Assembly (NCBI RefSeq): GCF_030269545.1
Contig: NZ_BSTN01000041.1
Location: 1 to 35,786 of the forward strand
Reading direction: 5' to 3'
DNA from: Actinomadura sp. NBRC 104425
Lineage (GTDB): Bacteria > Actinomycetota > Actinomycetes > Streptosporangiales > Streptosporangiaceae
DNA length: 35,786 nucleotides
In this document: in pieces, positions 15,137 through 22,709 of the stretch
How positions within the stretch are numbered: the stretch's first letter is position 1
Layout of the letters: each line of letters starts with the position of its first letter
The notes under the pieces: model-generated
Databases searched by the model: none
What the model was told of the DNA's origin: nothing
What the model saw: the letters and a program-made list of their open reading frames with translations, nothing else
Program-made: the position numbers and the translations under genes

Positions 15137-18100
15137 GTGACACCGACCGTGAACGACGACCCGTTCGGCACCGGGGAGATCCGCGACCGCGTGCTGCGCA
15201 CGTGGGAGCGGTCCCCGGCGCGGTTCCGCGAGGACGCCAACGCCGAGGAGGACTACGCGCTCGGCGGGTACCGCGACCGTGTGGTGGTGGAGCTGGCGCA
15301 GAACGCCGCCGACGCCGCCGTGCGGGCCGGGGTGCCGGGCCGCCTGCGGCTGACGTTGCGCGGCGCCGTGCTGACCGCCGCCAACACCGGGGCCCCGTTC
15401 GACGCCGCCGGGGTGGAGGCCTTGTCGACGCTGCGCGCGTCCGCCAAACGCGACGACGAGGGCGCCGCCGGCCGGTTCGGCGTGGGGTTCTCCGCCGTCG
15501 TGGCGGTGAGCGACCGGCCCGCGATCGCGTCGGCCCGCACGGGGGGCGTGGAGTGGTCGGCCGAGCGCGCCCGCGCGCTGGCGGCGCGCACACCGGCCCT
15601 GCGGGAGGAGCTGGACCGCCGGGGCGGGCACGTGCCGCTGCTGCGGCTGCCGTTCCCGCTGGACGAGGCCGTGGACGAGGACGCGGCCGTGCCGGACGGC
15701 TTCGACACCGTCGTGCGGCTCCCGCTGCGCGACGACGCGGCCGCGGGCCGGGTGCGCGAGCAGCTCCGGCAGGCCGGGCCCGCGCTGCTGCTGGCCCTGC
15801 CCGCGCTGACGTGCGTCGAGATCGACATCGACGGCGACACCCGCACCCTCACCGCCGAACACGACGAGGCGGCGGGCGCGGTCGTGATCGACGGGACGCG
15901 GTGGCGCATGGTCGAGGACCACGGCGTGCTGCCGCCCGAACTGCTGGCCGACCGGCCCGCCGAGGAGCGCGCCCGCCCGGTGTGGCAGGTGCGCTGGGCC
16001 ATGCCCGACACCGGCGACCTGGCCGGGACGCCCGCCGTCGTGCACGCCCCCACGCCCAGCGACGAGCGGCTCGACCTGCCCGCCCTGCTGATCGCCTCGT
16101 TCCCGCTCGCCCCCGACCGCCGCCACGTCGCACCCGGCCCGCTCACCGGTTTCCTGGTGGAACGCGCCGCCGACGCCTACACCCGCCTCTTGCGCGCCCT
16201 GCCCGCCTCCACGCGCCTGCTCGACCTGGTGCCCGGCCCCGTGGCGGCCGGGGAGCTGGACGCCCGCATCCGCCGCGCCGTCCTGGAGCGCCTGCCCGAG
16301 GTACCGCTGCTGCCCGTCGCGGACGGCGCGCGGGTGCGGGGCCGGGACGCGGTGGCCGTGGACGGCCCGGCCGCGTTCGTCGAACTGCTGGGCGGCGGGG
16401 ACGACCCCGTGGTGCCCGGGCTGCTGCCGCCCGCCTGGCCGGTGCGGCATGCGGCGCTGGGCGCACTGGGCGTGCGGCGGTTGGACCTGGCCGACGTGAT
16501 CGACGAGCTGGCCGCCCTGGACCGCGAACCGGCCTGGTGGCGCCGCCTGTACGACACGCTGACCGGGGCGCCCGCGGACGCCCTGGGCGCCCTGCCCGTC
16601 CCGCTGGCGGGCGGCGACCGGCTGGTGCGCGGCCCGCGCGGGCTGCTCGTCGCCGCCGACGGCGTCGACCCGGAGCGGCTGGGCGCGCTGGGGCTGCGGT
16701 TCGTCCACCCCGACGCCGTGCATCCGCTGCTGCCGCGGCTGGGCGCGGTGGAGGCGGGGCCGCGGGCGGTGCTGGCCGACCCCGCCGTGCGCGCCGCCGT
16801 GGCGGGGTCCCTGGACGCCGACGACCCGGACGAGATCGCCGAGGCCGTGCTCGGCCTGGTGCGGGCGGCCGGGATCGAGCCCGGCGAGGAGCCGTGGCTG
16901 GCGGAGCTGGCGCTGCCGGCCGCCGACGGCGACCTGTATCCGGCCGGTGAGCTGCTGCTGCCCGACAGCCCGCTGCGCGACCTGGTCGCCGCGGACGCCC
17001 CGTTCGGCGTGGCCGACGCCGACCTGGTGGAGCGGTGGGGCGCCGGCGTGCTGGCCGCCGCCGGGGTGCTGGAGGTGTTCGCCGTCGCCCGCGCCGAGGA
17101 CGTCGAGCCCGCCGCGCTCGCCGCCGGCGACGTGACGCTGCACCTGGATGACGAGGACCGCTGGGCCGACGAGGTCCTGGCCCGCGTCGGCGACGGGGAG
17201 CTGCCGCCGCTGCTGCCGGAGCTGCACGCCGTGCGCGACCTGGAGCTGGTCGACGACTGGGATGCGGCGCTGCGCCTGCTGGCCGGGCGTCCGCAGCTGC
17301 GGGCGGCGGTGGTGGAGCCCGCGCACGTCACCCGGCACGACGGCCTCCGGGTGGCGGTGCCGTCGTACACCGCGTGGTGGCTGCGGCGCCATCCGGTGCT
17401 GGGCGGCCGCCGCCCGACCGAGTTCCGCCTGCCCGGCGAGGACGAGCTGCTGGCCGGGCTGTACGACCCCGCGCCCGCCGGCCTCGACCGCCCGTTCCTG
17501 CTCGCCCTCGGCGTCCGCACGTCGCTGGCGGACCTGTTGGCCGAGCCGGACGGCGCGCAGGAGCTGTTGGACCGGATGGGCGACCCGGCGCGCACGGTGC
17601 CCCGGCGGCACCTGGGACGGCTCTGGACGGCCGTCGCCGAGGCCGCGTCCGCGGTGGAGCCGCCCGAACGCGTGCGGGCGGTCGTGGACGGCGAGGTGGA
17701 GGTGGTGGACGCCGTCGACGCGCTCGTTCTGGACCGCCCGGACCTGCTGCCCCTGCTGCGCGGCCAGCCGCTGGTCATCGCCTCCCACGGCGACGCCGCC
17801 GAGCACCTGGCCGAACTGCTGGATCTGCCGCCGGCGAGCGAGGAGATCGAAGGCGTCGTGCGGACGCAAGGGGAGAGGCGGCCCGTGCCGGAGGCCGTCC
17901 GCGCGGTGCTGCCGGACGCGCCCGCCACCTACCTCGCGCATGACCGCCTGGTCGTGGACGGGGTGTTCGTGCCGTGGTGGTGCGGGGACGGCCAGGCGCA
18001 CGCCACCGGCCCCTGGGGGCTGGCCCGGGCCCTGGCCTGGCTCGCCGGGCGCTGGGAGGCCCGGCTGTCGGCCGAGGCCGTCCTGCGCGATCCCGACGCG

Positions 18101-18139
18101 CTGCCCACGCTCCTCGCCGAGAGCGACCTGGACCCCTGA
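15137..18139 (+). CDS. Sacsin/Hsp90-type GHKL ATPase, ~1000 residues
   Basis: A 1000-residue protein with an N-terminal Bergerat-fold ATP site of the Hsp90/sacsin kind. N box: VVVELAQNAADAAV (about 49-62), including the E..QNA.DA signature. D-box-like ANTGAPFDAAGVEAL (about 84-98). G box: GRFGVGFSAVVAVSD (about 114-128). The remaining ~800 residues have no motif I recognise; they are Leu/Ala-rich, with repeated alternating helical and strand segments. Annotators usually call such proteins 'sacsin N-terminal ATP-binding domain protein'. The first GTG (15137) is given; a second in-frame GTG at 15149 is equally possible, and neither has a good ribosome binding site. The gene follows DUF3027 by 12 bp and is probably co-transcribed with it. 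A chaperone role is inference. Confidence 0.82.
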   Translation: MTPTVNDDPFGTGEIRDRVLRTWERSPARFREDANAEEDYALGGYRDRVVVELAQNAADAAVRAGVPGRLRLTLRGAVLTAANTGAPFDAAGVEALSTLRASAKRDDEGAAGRFGVGFSAVVAVSDRPAIASARTGGVEWSAERARALAARTPALREELDRRGGHVPLLRLPFPLDEAVDEDAAVPDGFDTVVRLPLRDDAAAGRVREQLRQAGPALLLALPALTCVEIDIDGDTRTLTAEHDEAAGAVVIDGTRWRMVEDHGVLPPELLADRPAEERARPVWQVRWAMPDTGDLAGTPAVVHAPTPSDERLDLPALLIASFPLAPDRRHVAPGPLTGFLVERAADAYTRLLRALPASTRLLDLVPGPVAAGELDARIRRAVLERLPEVPLLPVADGARVRGRDAVAVDGPAAFVELLGGGDDPVVPGLLPPAWPVRHAALGALGVRRLDLADVIDELAALDREPAWWRRLYDTLTGAPADALGALPVPLAGGDRLVRGPRGLLVAADGVDPERLGALGLRFVHPDAVHPLLPRLGAVEAGPRAVLADPAVRAAVAGSLDADDPDEIAEAVLGLVRAAGIEPGEEPWLAELALPAADGDLYPAGELLLPDSPLRDLVAADAPFGVADADLVERWGAGVLAAAGVLEVFAVARAEDVEPAALAAGDVTLHLDDEDRWADEVLARVGDGELPPLLPELHAVRDLELVDDWDAALRLLAGRPQLRAAVVEPAHVTRHDGLRVAVPSYTAWWLRRHPVLGGRRPTEFRLPGEDELLAGLYDPAPAGLDRPFLLALGVRTSLADLLAEPDGAQELLDRMGDPARTVPRRHLGRLWTAVAEAASAVEPPERVRAVVDGEVEVVDAVDALVLDRPDLLPLLRGQPLVIASHGDAAEHLAELLDLPPASEEIEGVVRTQGERRPVPEAVRAVLPDAPATYLAHDRLVVDGVFVPWWCGDGQAHATGPWGLARALAWLAGRWEARLSAEAVLRDPDALPTLLAESDLDP

Positions 18140-18167
18140 GACCGGCGCGTTTCAAGACAGGGCGGCG

Positions 18168-18431
18168 TCAGTCTTCGCCGGAGTCGCGTTCGCGTTCGTG
18201 CCGGGACAGTTGGCGGGCGCGGGCCCGGTGCAGCCGCGGGATGTACCAGATGCCGAACAGCCCGGTGCCGATTCCGGCGACGCACACCCACAGCCACCAC
18301 CGGTGCTCGTCCGGCAGTCCGACGATCAGCAGCACGACCAGCGCGACCGCCCATGCCGCCGTTCCGGCGACCGCGACGCCCACGTCGTTGGTCTCCAGCG
18401 GCGGCGGGTCCGGGCGGCGCGGTTTGGTCAT
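18168..18431 (-). CDS. DUF2530 small membrane protein
   Basis: An 87-residue protein matching the DUF2530 pattern: PPPLETNDVGVAVAGTAAWAVALVVLL at the N-terminus and WWLWVCVAGIGTGLFGIWYI in the middle. Two membrane helices (about 18-40 and 45-66) and a charged C-terminus rich in Arg, Glu and Asp follow. ATG 18431 lies 5 bp after the stop of the TetR gene, and no separate ribosome binding site is evident, so translation is probably coupled. Third gene of the hydrolase-TetR-DUF2530 operon. Function unknown. Confidence 0.85.
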   Translation of the reverse strand: MTKPRRPDPPPLETNDVGVAVAGTAAWAVALVVLLIVGLPDEHRWWLWVCVAGIGTGLFGIWYIPRLHRARARQLSRHERERDSGED

Positions 18432-18436
18432 GCCGA

Positions 18437-19027
18437 TCAGCCTATCGGCGGCTCGTTCGGCTCCGGCGGGGGCGCGGCGCGCAGGCCGCCGACGACCATC
18501 CGGACGAGCAGCTCGTAGCTGTTCTCCGTGTCCTCGGGCAGCCCGAACGCGCCCGCCGCCTCCAGGACGGCGAAGCCGTGCACGGCCGACCGCAGGCACC
18601 GGGCCGCGTGGACCAGGTCGGGGCCGTCCAGGTCGTAGCCGCGCAGCACGGCCAGCACCACCTCCAGCAGCCGTTCGCCCGCCAGCGCCATGCGCGGGTC
18701 GGTGAGCGGCTGCTGGCTCATGGCGGCGTAGCGGGACGGGTGGTCGGTGACGTAGGACCGGTACGCCTGCATCACCGCCCGCACGGCGTCGTCACCGGAA
18801 CGGCCCATCGCCGCCCGCTGCAGCCGCTCCGTCAGCTCCTCCATCACCCGCCGCGTCACCAGGTCGCGCAGCTCGGCCAGGTTCCGCACGTGCTTGTAGA
18901 GGGACGGCGCCGCCACCCCGGCCGCCTTGGCGACCGCGGCCAGGGTGAGCGCGCCGGGGCCGTGCGCGTCGACGATGCCGATCGCGGCGTCCACGACCGC
19001 CTCGGTGGACAGGCCCGCGCGCGGCAT
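18437..19027 (-). CDS. TetR-family regulator with WHG-type C-terminal domain
   Basis: A 196-residue regulator. The helix-turn-helix is LTLAAVAKAAGVAAPSLYKHVRNLAELRDLV (about 27-57), with the SLYKHV recognition helix. The C-terminal half, with AYRSYVTDHPSRYAAM and LRSAVHGFAVLEAAGAFGLP, matches the WHG/TetR_C_33 ligand domain. ATG 19027 shares its A with the stop codon of the upstream hydrolase (TGATG), so the two are translationally coupled. It most likely represses its own operon through the palindrome at 19881-19893, which overlaps the promoter. Confidence 0.9.
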   Translation of the reverse strand: MPRAGLSTEAVVDAAIGIVDAHGPGALTLAAVAKAAGVAAPSLYKHVRNLAELRDLVTRRVMEELTERLQRAAMGRSGDDAVRAVMQAYRSYVTDHPSRYAAMSQQPLTDPRMALAGERLLEVVLAVLRGYDLDGPDLVHAARCLRSAVHGFAVLEAAGAFGLPEDTENSYELLVRMVVGGLRAAPPPEPNEPPIG

Positions 19028-19851
19028 CAGGCGCTCACCCCGTCGTCGGCGGGCGCCACCTGCCGCAGGAACCGCAGCAGGGCCTCGGTGGTCTCGGCGG
19101 GGAACTCCTGGTGCGGGTAGTGGCCCGCCCCCTCGACCATCACGACCTCGGCGGGGCCGCCCAGCTCGGCGGCGACGGCCGCGGCCTCGGCGCGGGCGTC
19201 GGGGAAGTCCGGGTCCTCGGTGCCCATGATGATCAGCGCCGGGACGGACACCTTCGGCAGCAGCCCGGCCAGCTCGGGCTTGGTGTCCAGGCCCATCGCG
19301 CGGGCGGCGGCCATCCTGCCGCGCTCGCGCATGTTCGCCTTGAGCGCCGCCAGATGCGCGGGGAAGTCGTCGGGACGCGGCCCCTTGTAGAGGCTCTTGT
19401 AGTACATGCCCCACAGCGCCGGCGAGCTCAGGACCAGCCTGACCAGGGGCTTCATCACCGGGTTGAGCGGGACGGGCCGCGCGAACGGCCCCACCAGCGC
19501 CAGCCCGCGGACCAGGGACGGCTCGCGCACCGCCAGCAGCGGCGCGGTGCCGCCGGAGAAAGAGTGGCCGACCACGACCGCCGGGCCGCCGCCCAGGTGC
19601 CGCAGGAGCGCGGCGAGGTCGTCCGCGCTGTCCCCGATCGAGTACGAGGCGAATCCGGCGGTCGACTCGCCGTGGCCGCGCAGGTCCGTGGTGACGACCC
19701 GGTACCCGGCCGCGGCCAGGGCCGGCGCGACGTGGCGGTAGGTGCCGCGCAGGTCGCCCATGCCCGGCGCCAGCACCACCAGGGGGCCCGCGGGGTCGCC
19801 GGTGACCTCGTAGGCGATGCGACCGCCGGGGACGTCGATGAACTCGCTCAT
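19027..19851 (-). CDS. Alpha/beta hydrolase
   Basis: A 274-residue alpha/beta-hydrolase. HG-type oxyanion loop region: LAPGMGDLRGTYRH (28-40). The nucleophile elbow is GHSFSG (S97); the usual last Gly of GxSxG is Ser followed by Gly, as in some haloperoxidase-like hydrolases. The acid is D213 (MGTEDPDFPD) and the base H244 (GAGHYPH). A cap segment covers about 125-195. Start ATG 19851 has GGAGGAG directly upstream. It is the first gene of the operon and its promoter and operator are visible. Substrate is unknown; regulation by an adjacent TetR suggests turnover of the TetR ligand or a related compound (inference). Confidence 0.9.
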   Translation of the reverse strand: MSEFIDVPGGRIAYEVTGDPAGPLVVLAPGMGDLRGTYRHVAPALAAAGYRVVTTDLRGHGESTAGFASYSIGDSADDLAALLRHLGGGPAVVVGHSFSGGTAPLLAVREPSLVRGLALVGPFARPVPLNPVMKPLVRLVLSSPALWGMYYKSLYKGPRPDDFPAHLAALKANMRERGRMAAARAMGLDTKPELAGLLPKVSVPALIIMGTEDPDFPDARAEAAAVAAELGGPAEVVMVEGAGHYPHQEFPAETTEALLRFLRQVAPADDGVSA

Positions 19852-19859
19852 GACTCCTC

Positions 19860-19907
19860 CTAATGTCGATAGCCGTAAAGCTAATGTCATTAGTCCTTCC
19901 GTGTCAA
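19860..19907 (-). promoter_or_regulatory. Promoter and TetR operator of the hydrolase operon
   Basis: On the minus strand: -35 TTGACA (19902-19907), an 18-bp spacer, -10 TAGCTT (19878-19883). A perfect palindrome CTAATG-T-CATTAG (19881-19893, plus-strand reading) overlaps the -10 and spacer. A second copy of CTAATGTC begins 21 bp away (19860-19867), followed by an imperfect arm, two helical turns from the first. This fits two repressor dimers on one face of the DNA. The bound regulator is inferred to be the TetR of the same operon. Confidence 0.75.
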
Positions 19908-20123
19908 GCGTCGCGTGGCAGCATGGGAGGCGGGACAACAGCGAGCCGATCGGAGGATGAAGTCGCGCCGCCCCGCGCTCCTGCGCGCCCGAGCCCCCGA
20001 TGCGCAGCGAAAACGCGCACGCCCCGGTGGCCGGCCGCAGCGGCGGGGCGCCCTGCTGGCGGTATGGCGGAATGCAAGCCGCCGTCGTATCGTTAGCAAA
20101 AGCAATGACTTCTGCGAACGAAC

Positions 20124-20588
20124 ATGACCACGTCACCGACCACAAGCCGCACGGTGTCGGTCCAAAGCCTGGCCGAAGACCTGCGCATCTCGATCGCCCG
20201 TCTGTCGCGCCGCCTGCGCACTCTGAGGCCCGACGCGGCCGGGGCGGCGGCTCCGCTGTCGCTCACCCAGTTCGCCGCGCTGGCCGCCCTCGAGCGGCAC
20301 CGCGCGATGACCCCGCGGGAGCTGGCCGACCACGAGAAGGTGCAGCCGCCCTCGATGACCCGCGTGATCGCCTTTCTGGAGAGCCGGGGGCTGGTGGAGC
20401 GCAGCCCGCATCCGACCGACGGCCGCCAGGTCGTGCTGAGCGTGACCGAGGACGGCCGCGCCCTGCTGGCCGGGGAGCGGCGCCGCAAGGAGGCCTGGCT
20501 GTCCCGGCGGCTGGACGCGCTGTCCCCCGAGGAGCGGGAGATCCTGCGCCAGGCCGCGCCGATCCTGGACAAGCTCAGCCAGTCCTAG
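20124..20588 (+). CDS. MarR-family transcriptional regulator
   Basis: A 154-residue winged-helix regulator. The DNA-binding part is LSLTQFAALAALERHRAMTPRELADHEKVQPPSMTRVIAFLESRGLVERSPHPTDGRQVVLSVTEDG (about 50-115), with recognition helix PPSMTRVIAFLESRG and the wing DGRQ. Flanking helices at both ends form the dimer. ATG 20124 is used; no strong ribosome binding site precedes it, and GTTAGCAAAAGCAATG (20091-20106) is an imperfect inverted repeat that might be its operator. It is followed by a 15-bp repeat and an MFS exporter in the same direction, the classic MarR-exporter pair. Confidence 0.92.
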   Translation: MTTSPTTSRTVSVQSLAEDLRISIARLSRRLRTLRPDAAGAAAPLSLTQFAALAALERHRAMTPRELADHEKVQPPSMTRVIAFLESRGLVERSPHPTDGRQVVLSVTEDGRALLAGERRRKEAWLSRRLDALSPEEREILRQAAPILDKLSQS

Positions 20589-20635
20589 CCGCCGAGCCGC
20601 CCGAGTCCGGCGCCCCCGACCCGGCCGATGCGGAA

Positions 20636-20710
20636 CCGGTTGATACGGGGCCGGTTGATACGGGGCCGGTTGATACGGAGCCGGTTGATACGGAGCCGGT
20701 TGATACGGGG
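20636..20710 (+). repeat. 15-bp minisatellite, 5 copies
   Basis: Five tandem copies of CCGGTTGATACGGGG (two have GGAG at the end). In the frame of the following MFS gene the unit reads PVDTG or PVDTE, and 15 bp keeps the frame. No start codon for that frame exists between the MarR gene's stop and this tract, so it is untranslated unless reading begins much further upstream. Confidence 0.95.
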
Positions 20711-20773
20711 CCGGTCGCGGGCGCCGCCGATGTGGAGCGTTCCGCCGCCGAGGCCGAGCAGGCCACCGGCGGC

Positions 20774-22042
20774 ATGTTCCGTTCGCTGCGCGTCCGCAAC
20801 TACCGGCTGTTCGCCTCCGGCCAGGTCGTCTCCAACATCGGCACCTGGATGCAGCGCATCGCCCAGGACTGGCTCGTGCTGGACCTGACGCACGGCAGCG
20901 GTACCGCGCTCGGTGTCACCACCGGCCTGCAGTTCCTGCCGATGCTGCTGTTCGGCCTGTGGGGCGGCGTGATCGCCGACCGCTACCCCAAGCGCCGCGT
21001 CCTGATGATCACCCAGGCCGCCATGGGGGTGCTCGCCCTCGTGCTGGGCGTGCTGGCCGTCACCGGCACCGCCCGGGTGTGGCACGTGTACCTGCTGGCG
21101 TTCCTGCTCGGCGTGGCCACCGTCGTCGACAACCCCACCCGGCAGTCGTTCGTCATCGAGATGGTCGGCAAGCGGGACCTGCCCAACGCCATCGCGCTCA
21201 ACAGCGCCTCGTTCAACGGGGCCCGGCTGGTCGGCCCCGCCGTGGCCGGCCTGCTGATCGCGGTGCTGGGCACCGGCCCGGTGTTCCTGCTCAACGCCGC
21301 CTCGTTCGCCGCCGTGCTGTTCGGCCTGTACGCCATGCGGCAGGACGAGCTGCACACCGCCGAGCCCGTCGCCCGCGGCAAGGGCCAACTGCGCGAGGGC
21401 CTGCGCTACGTGTGGGGCCGTCGCGACCTGACCGTGGTGCTGGTGCTGGTGCTGTTCATCGCCACGTTCGGGATGAACTTCCAGGTCACCGTGGCGCTGG
21501 TGTCCCGCGAGGTCTTCCACACCGGGGCCTCCTCGTTCGGTTTGGCGTCCAGCATGCTGGCGCTGGGCGCGCTGACCGGGGCGCTGCTGGCCGCGCGCCG
21601 TGCCACCCGTCCCCGGATGCGGCTGCTGATCGGCGCGGCGCTGCTGTTCGGCGTGCTGGAGGTCGCCACCGGGCTGATGCCCGCGTACTGGTCGTTCCTG
21701 GTGCTGCTGGTGCCGACCGGGATCGCGCTGATGACCTTCACCACCGCCGCCAACGCCACCATGCAGCTCGGCGTCGCGCCCGAGATGCGCGGCCGGGTCA
21801 TGGCGCTCTACATGCTGGTGTTCCTGGGCACCAACCCGATCGGCGCCCCGGTGGTCGGCTGGATGGCCGAGCAGTTCGGGCCGCGGATGAGCATCGTCGT
21901 CGGCGGCCTGGTCGCCGTGGCGTCGGTGCTGGTCGTCGCCGCGCTGGCCGTCCCGCGCGCCGGCCGCCGCCCGGCGGCGGTGCTGGGGGCGCTGCGGTCG
22001 CGCCGCGCGGACACCGCAGGGGACATGACGCCGGGGACATGA
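20774..22042 (+). CDS. MFS exporter (EntS-like type)
   Basis: A major facilitator protein with about twelve membrane segments. The N-terminus FRSLRVRNYRLFASGQVVSNIGTWMQRIAQDWLVLDLT and the motif-A loop GLWGGVIADRYPKRRVLM match the EntS-like exporter group common next to MarR genes in actinobacteria. Conserved PTRQSFVIEMVGKRDLPNAIALNS is also present. ATG 20774 gives 422 residues and has GAGCAGG 11 nt upstream; GTG 20732 would add 14. The frame stays open through the 15-bp repeat and the MarR gene, but no start codon supports that. Probably regulated by the adjacent MarR protein. Substrate unknown. Confidence 0.85.
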   Translation: MFRSLRVRNYRLFASGQVVSNIGTWMQRIAQDWLVLDLTHGSGTALGVTTGLQFLPMLLFGLWGGVIADRYPKRRVLMITQAAMGVLALVLGVLAVTGTARVWHVYLLAFLLGVATVVDNPTRQSFVIEMVGKRDLPNAIALNSASFNGARLVGPAVAGLLIAVLGTGPVFLLNAASFAAVLFGLYAMRQDELHTAEPVARGKGQLREGLRYVWGRRDLTVVLVLVLFIATFGMNFQVTVALVSREVFHTGASSFGLASSMLALGALTGALLAARRATRPRMRLLIGAALLFGVLEVATGLMPAYWSFLVLLVPTGIALMTFTTAANATMQLGVAPEMRGRVMALYMLVFLGTNPIGAPVVGWMAEQFGPRMSIVVGGLVAVASVLVVAALAVPRAGRRPAAVLGALRSRRADTAGDMTPGT

Positions 22043-22104
22043 CGGGGGCGTGACAAGCGGCGTGCCTGCTGAAAGGCTGGACGGGTGGCCTTCCGGACGT
22101 GCAC

Positions 22105-22665
22105 ATGAGGCTGTTCGTGGCGGTCGTCCCGCCCCCGCCGATCCTGGACGAGCTCGCGGAGTTCATCGGCCCGTTCCAGGACGACCTGCCCGAACTGCGC
22201 TGGCTGCGCCCCGACCAGCAGCACATCACGCTCACCTTCCTCGGCGAGGTGGACGAGCGCACCTACGAGCGTCTGCTGCCCCGCCTCGAACGCGCCGTCG
22301 CCCGCCACCCGCGGCTCACGCTGTCACTGGCGGGCGCGGGCGCGTTCCCCAACCCGGCGCACGCCCGCGTGCTGTGGACCGGCGTGTACGGCGACCGCCG
22401 CGACCTGGCCCTGCTCGCCGCGTCCACGACCGCCGCGGGACGCCGCGAGGGCACCCTGCCCGACAAGCACCCCGGGTTCCGGCCGCACCTCACCTTGGCC
22501 CGCTGCCGCCGTCCCGTCGACGTGCGGTCCCTGCTGGAACCGCTGGCGGCGTTCGCGGGCGGCACCTGGACGGCCGAGAACGTGCACCTGATACGCAGCC
22601 ACCTGCCCGGCAGGGGCCGCACGACGGTCGTGTACGAGTCGCTGCACAGCTGGCCCCTGCGCTGA
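22105..22665 (+). CDS. thpR: RNA 2',3'-cyclic phosphodiesterase (ThpR/LigT)
   Basis: A 186-residue 2H phosphoesterase that opens 2',3'-cyclic phosphates on RNA and was first described as a 2'-5' RNA ligase. Both HxTx motifs are present: HITL (40-43, in RPDQQHITLTFLGEV) and HLTL (128-131, in PGFRPHLTLARC). The N-terminal MRLFVAVVPP is typical. ATG 22105 is chosen by homology; a GTG two codons upstream (22099) is possible. It follows the MFS gene by 62 bp and may be co-transcribed with it. It acts on the same kind of RNA ends as RNA-repair systems, but it is 16 kb from the Ro60 locus and a link is not supported. Confidence 0.93.
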   Translation: MRLFVAVVPPPPILDELAEFIGPFQDDLPELRWLRPDQQHITLTFLGEVDERTYERLLPRLERAVARHPRLTLSLAGAGAFPNPAHARVLWTGVYGDRRDLALLAASTTAAGRREGTLPDKHPGFRPHLTLARCRRPVDVRSLLEPLAAFAGGTWTAENVHLIRSHLPGRGRTTVVYESLHSWPLR

Positions 22666-22709
22666 CCCGGGCAGCCTTCCCGCGGCCTTCAAAAGCGCCT
22701 GCCAGGCCC

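Noticed and set aside
14165..18001. Very long minus-strand frame opposite the sacsin-like gene (also 1721-3865 plus and 32791-35514 minus)
   Set aside because: Gln/His/Gly/Pro/Arg-rich shadow frames of high-G+C genes; the opposite strand has clear family motifs.
20000..20773. Upstream extension of the MFS gene through the MarR gene to an ATG at 20000
   Set aside because: It would overlap the whole MarR gene in another frame; the overlapping sequence is low-complexity and unlike any MFS N-terminus.
22105..22665. ThpR as part of the Ro60/Y-RNA system
   Set aside because: The chemistry (RNA cyclic-phosphate ends) is suggestive, but the gene is 16 kb away, on the other strand and next to an MFS gene; no sequence evidence joins them.
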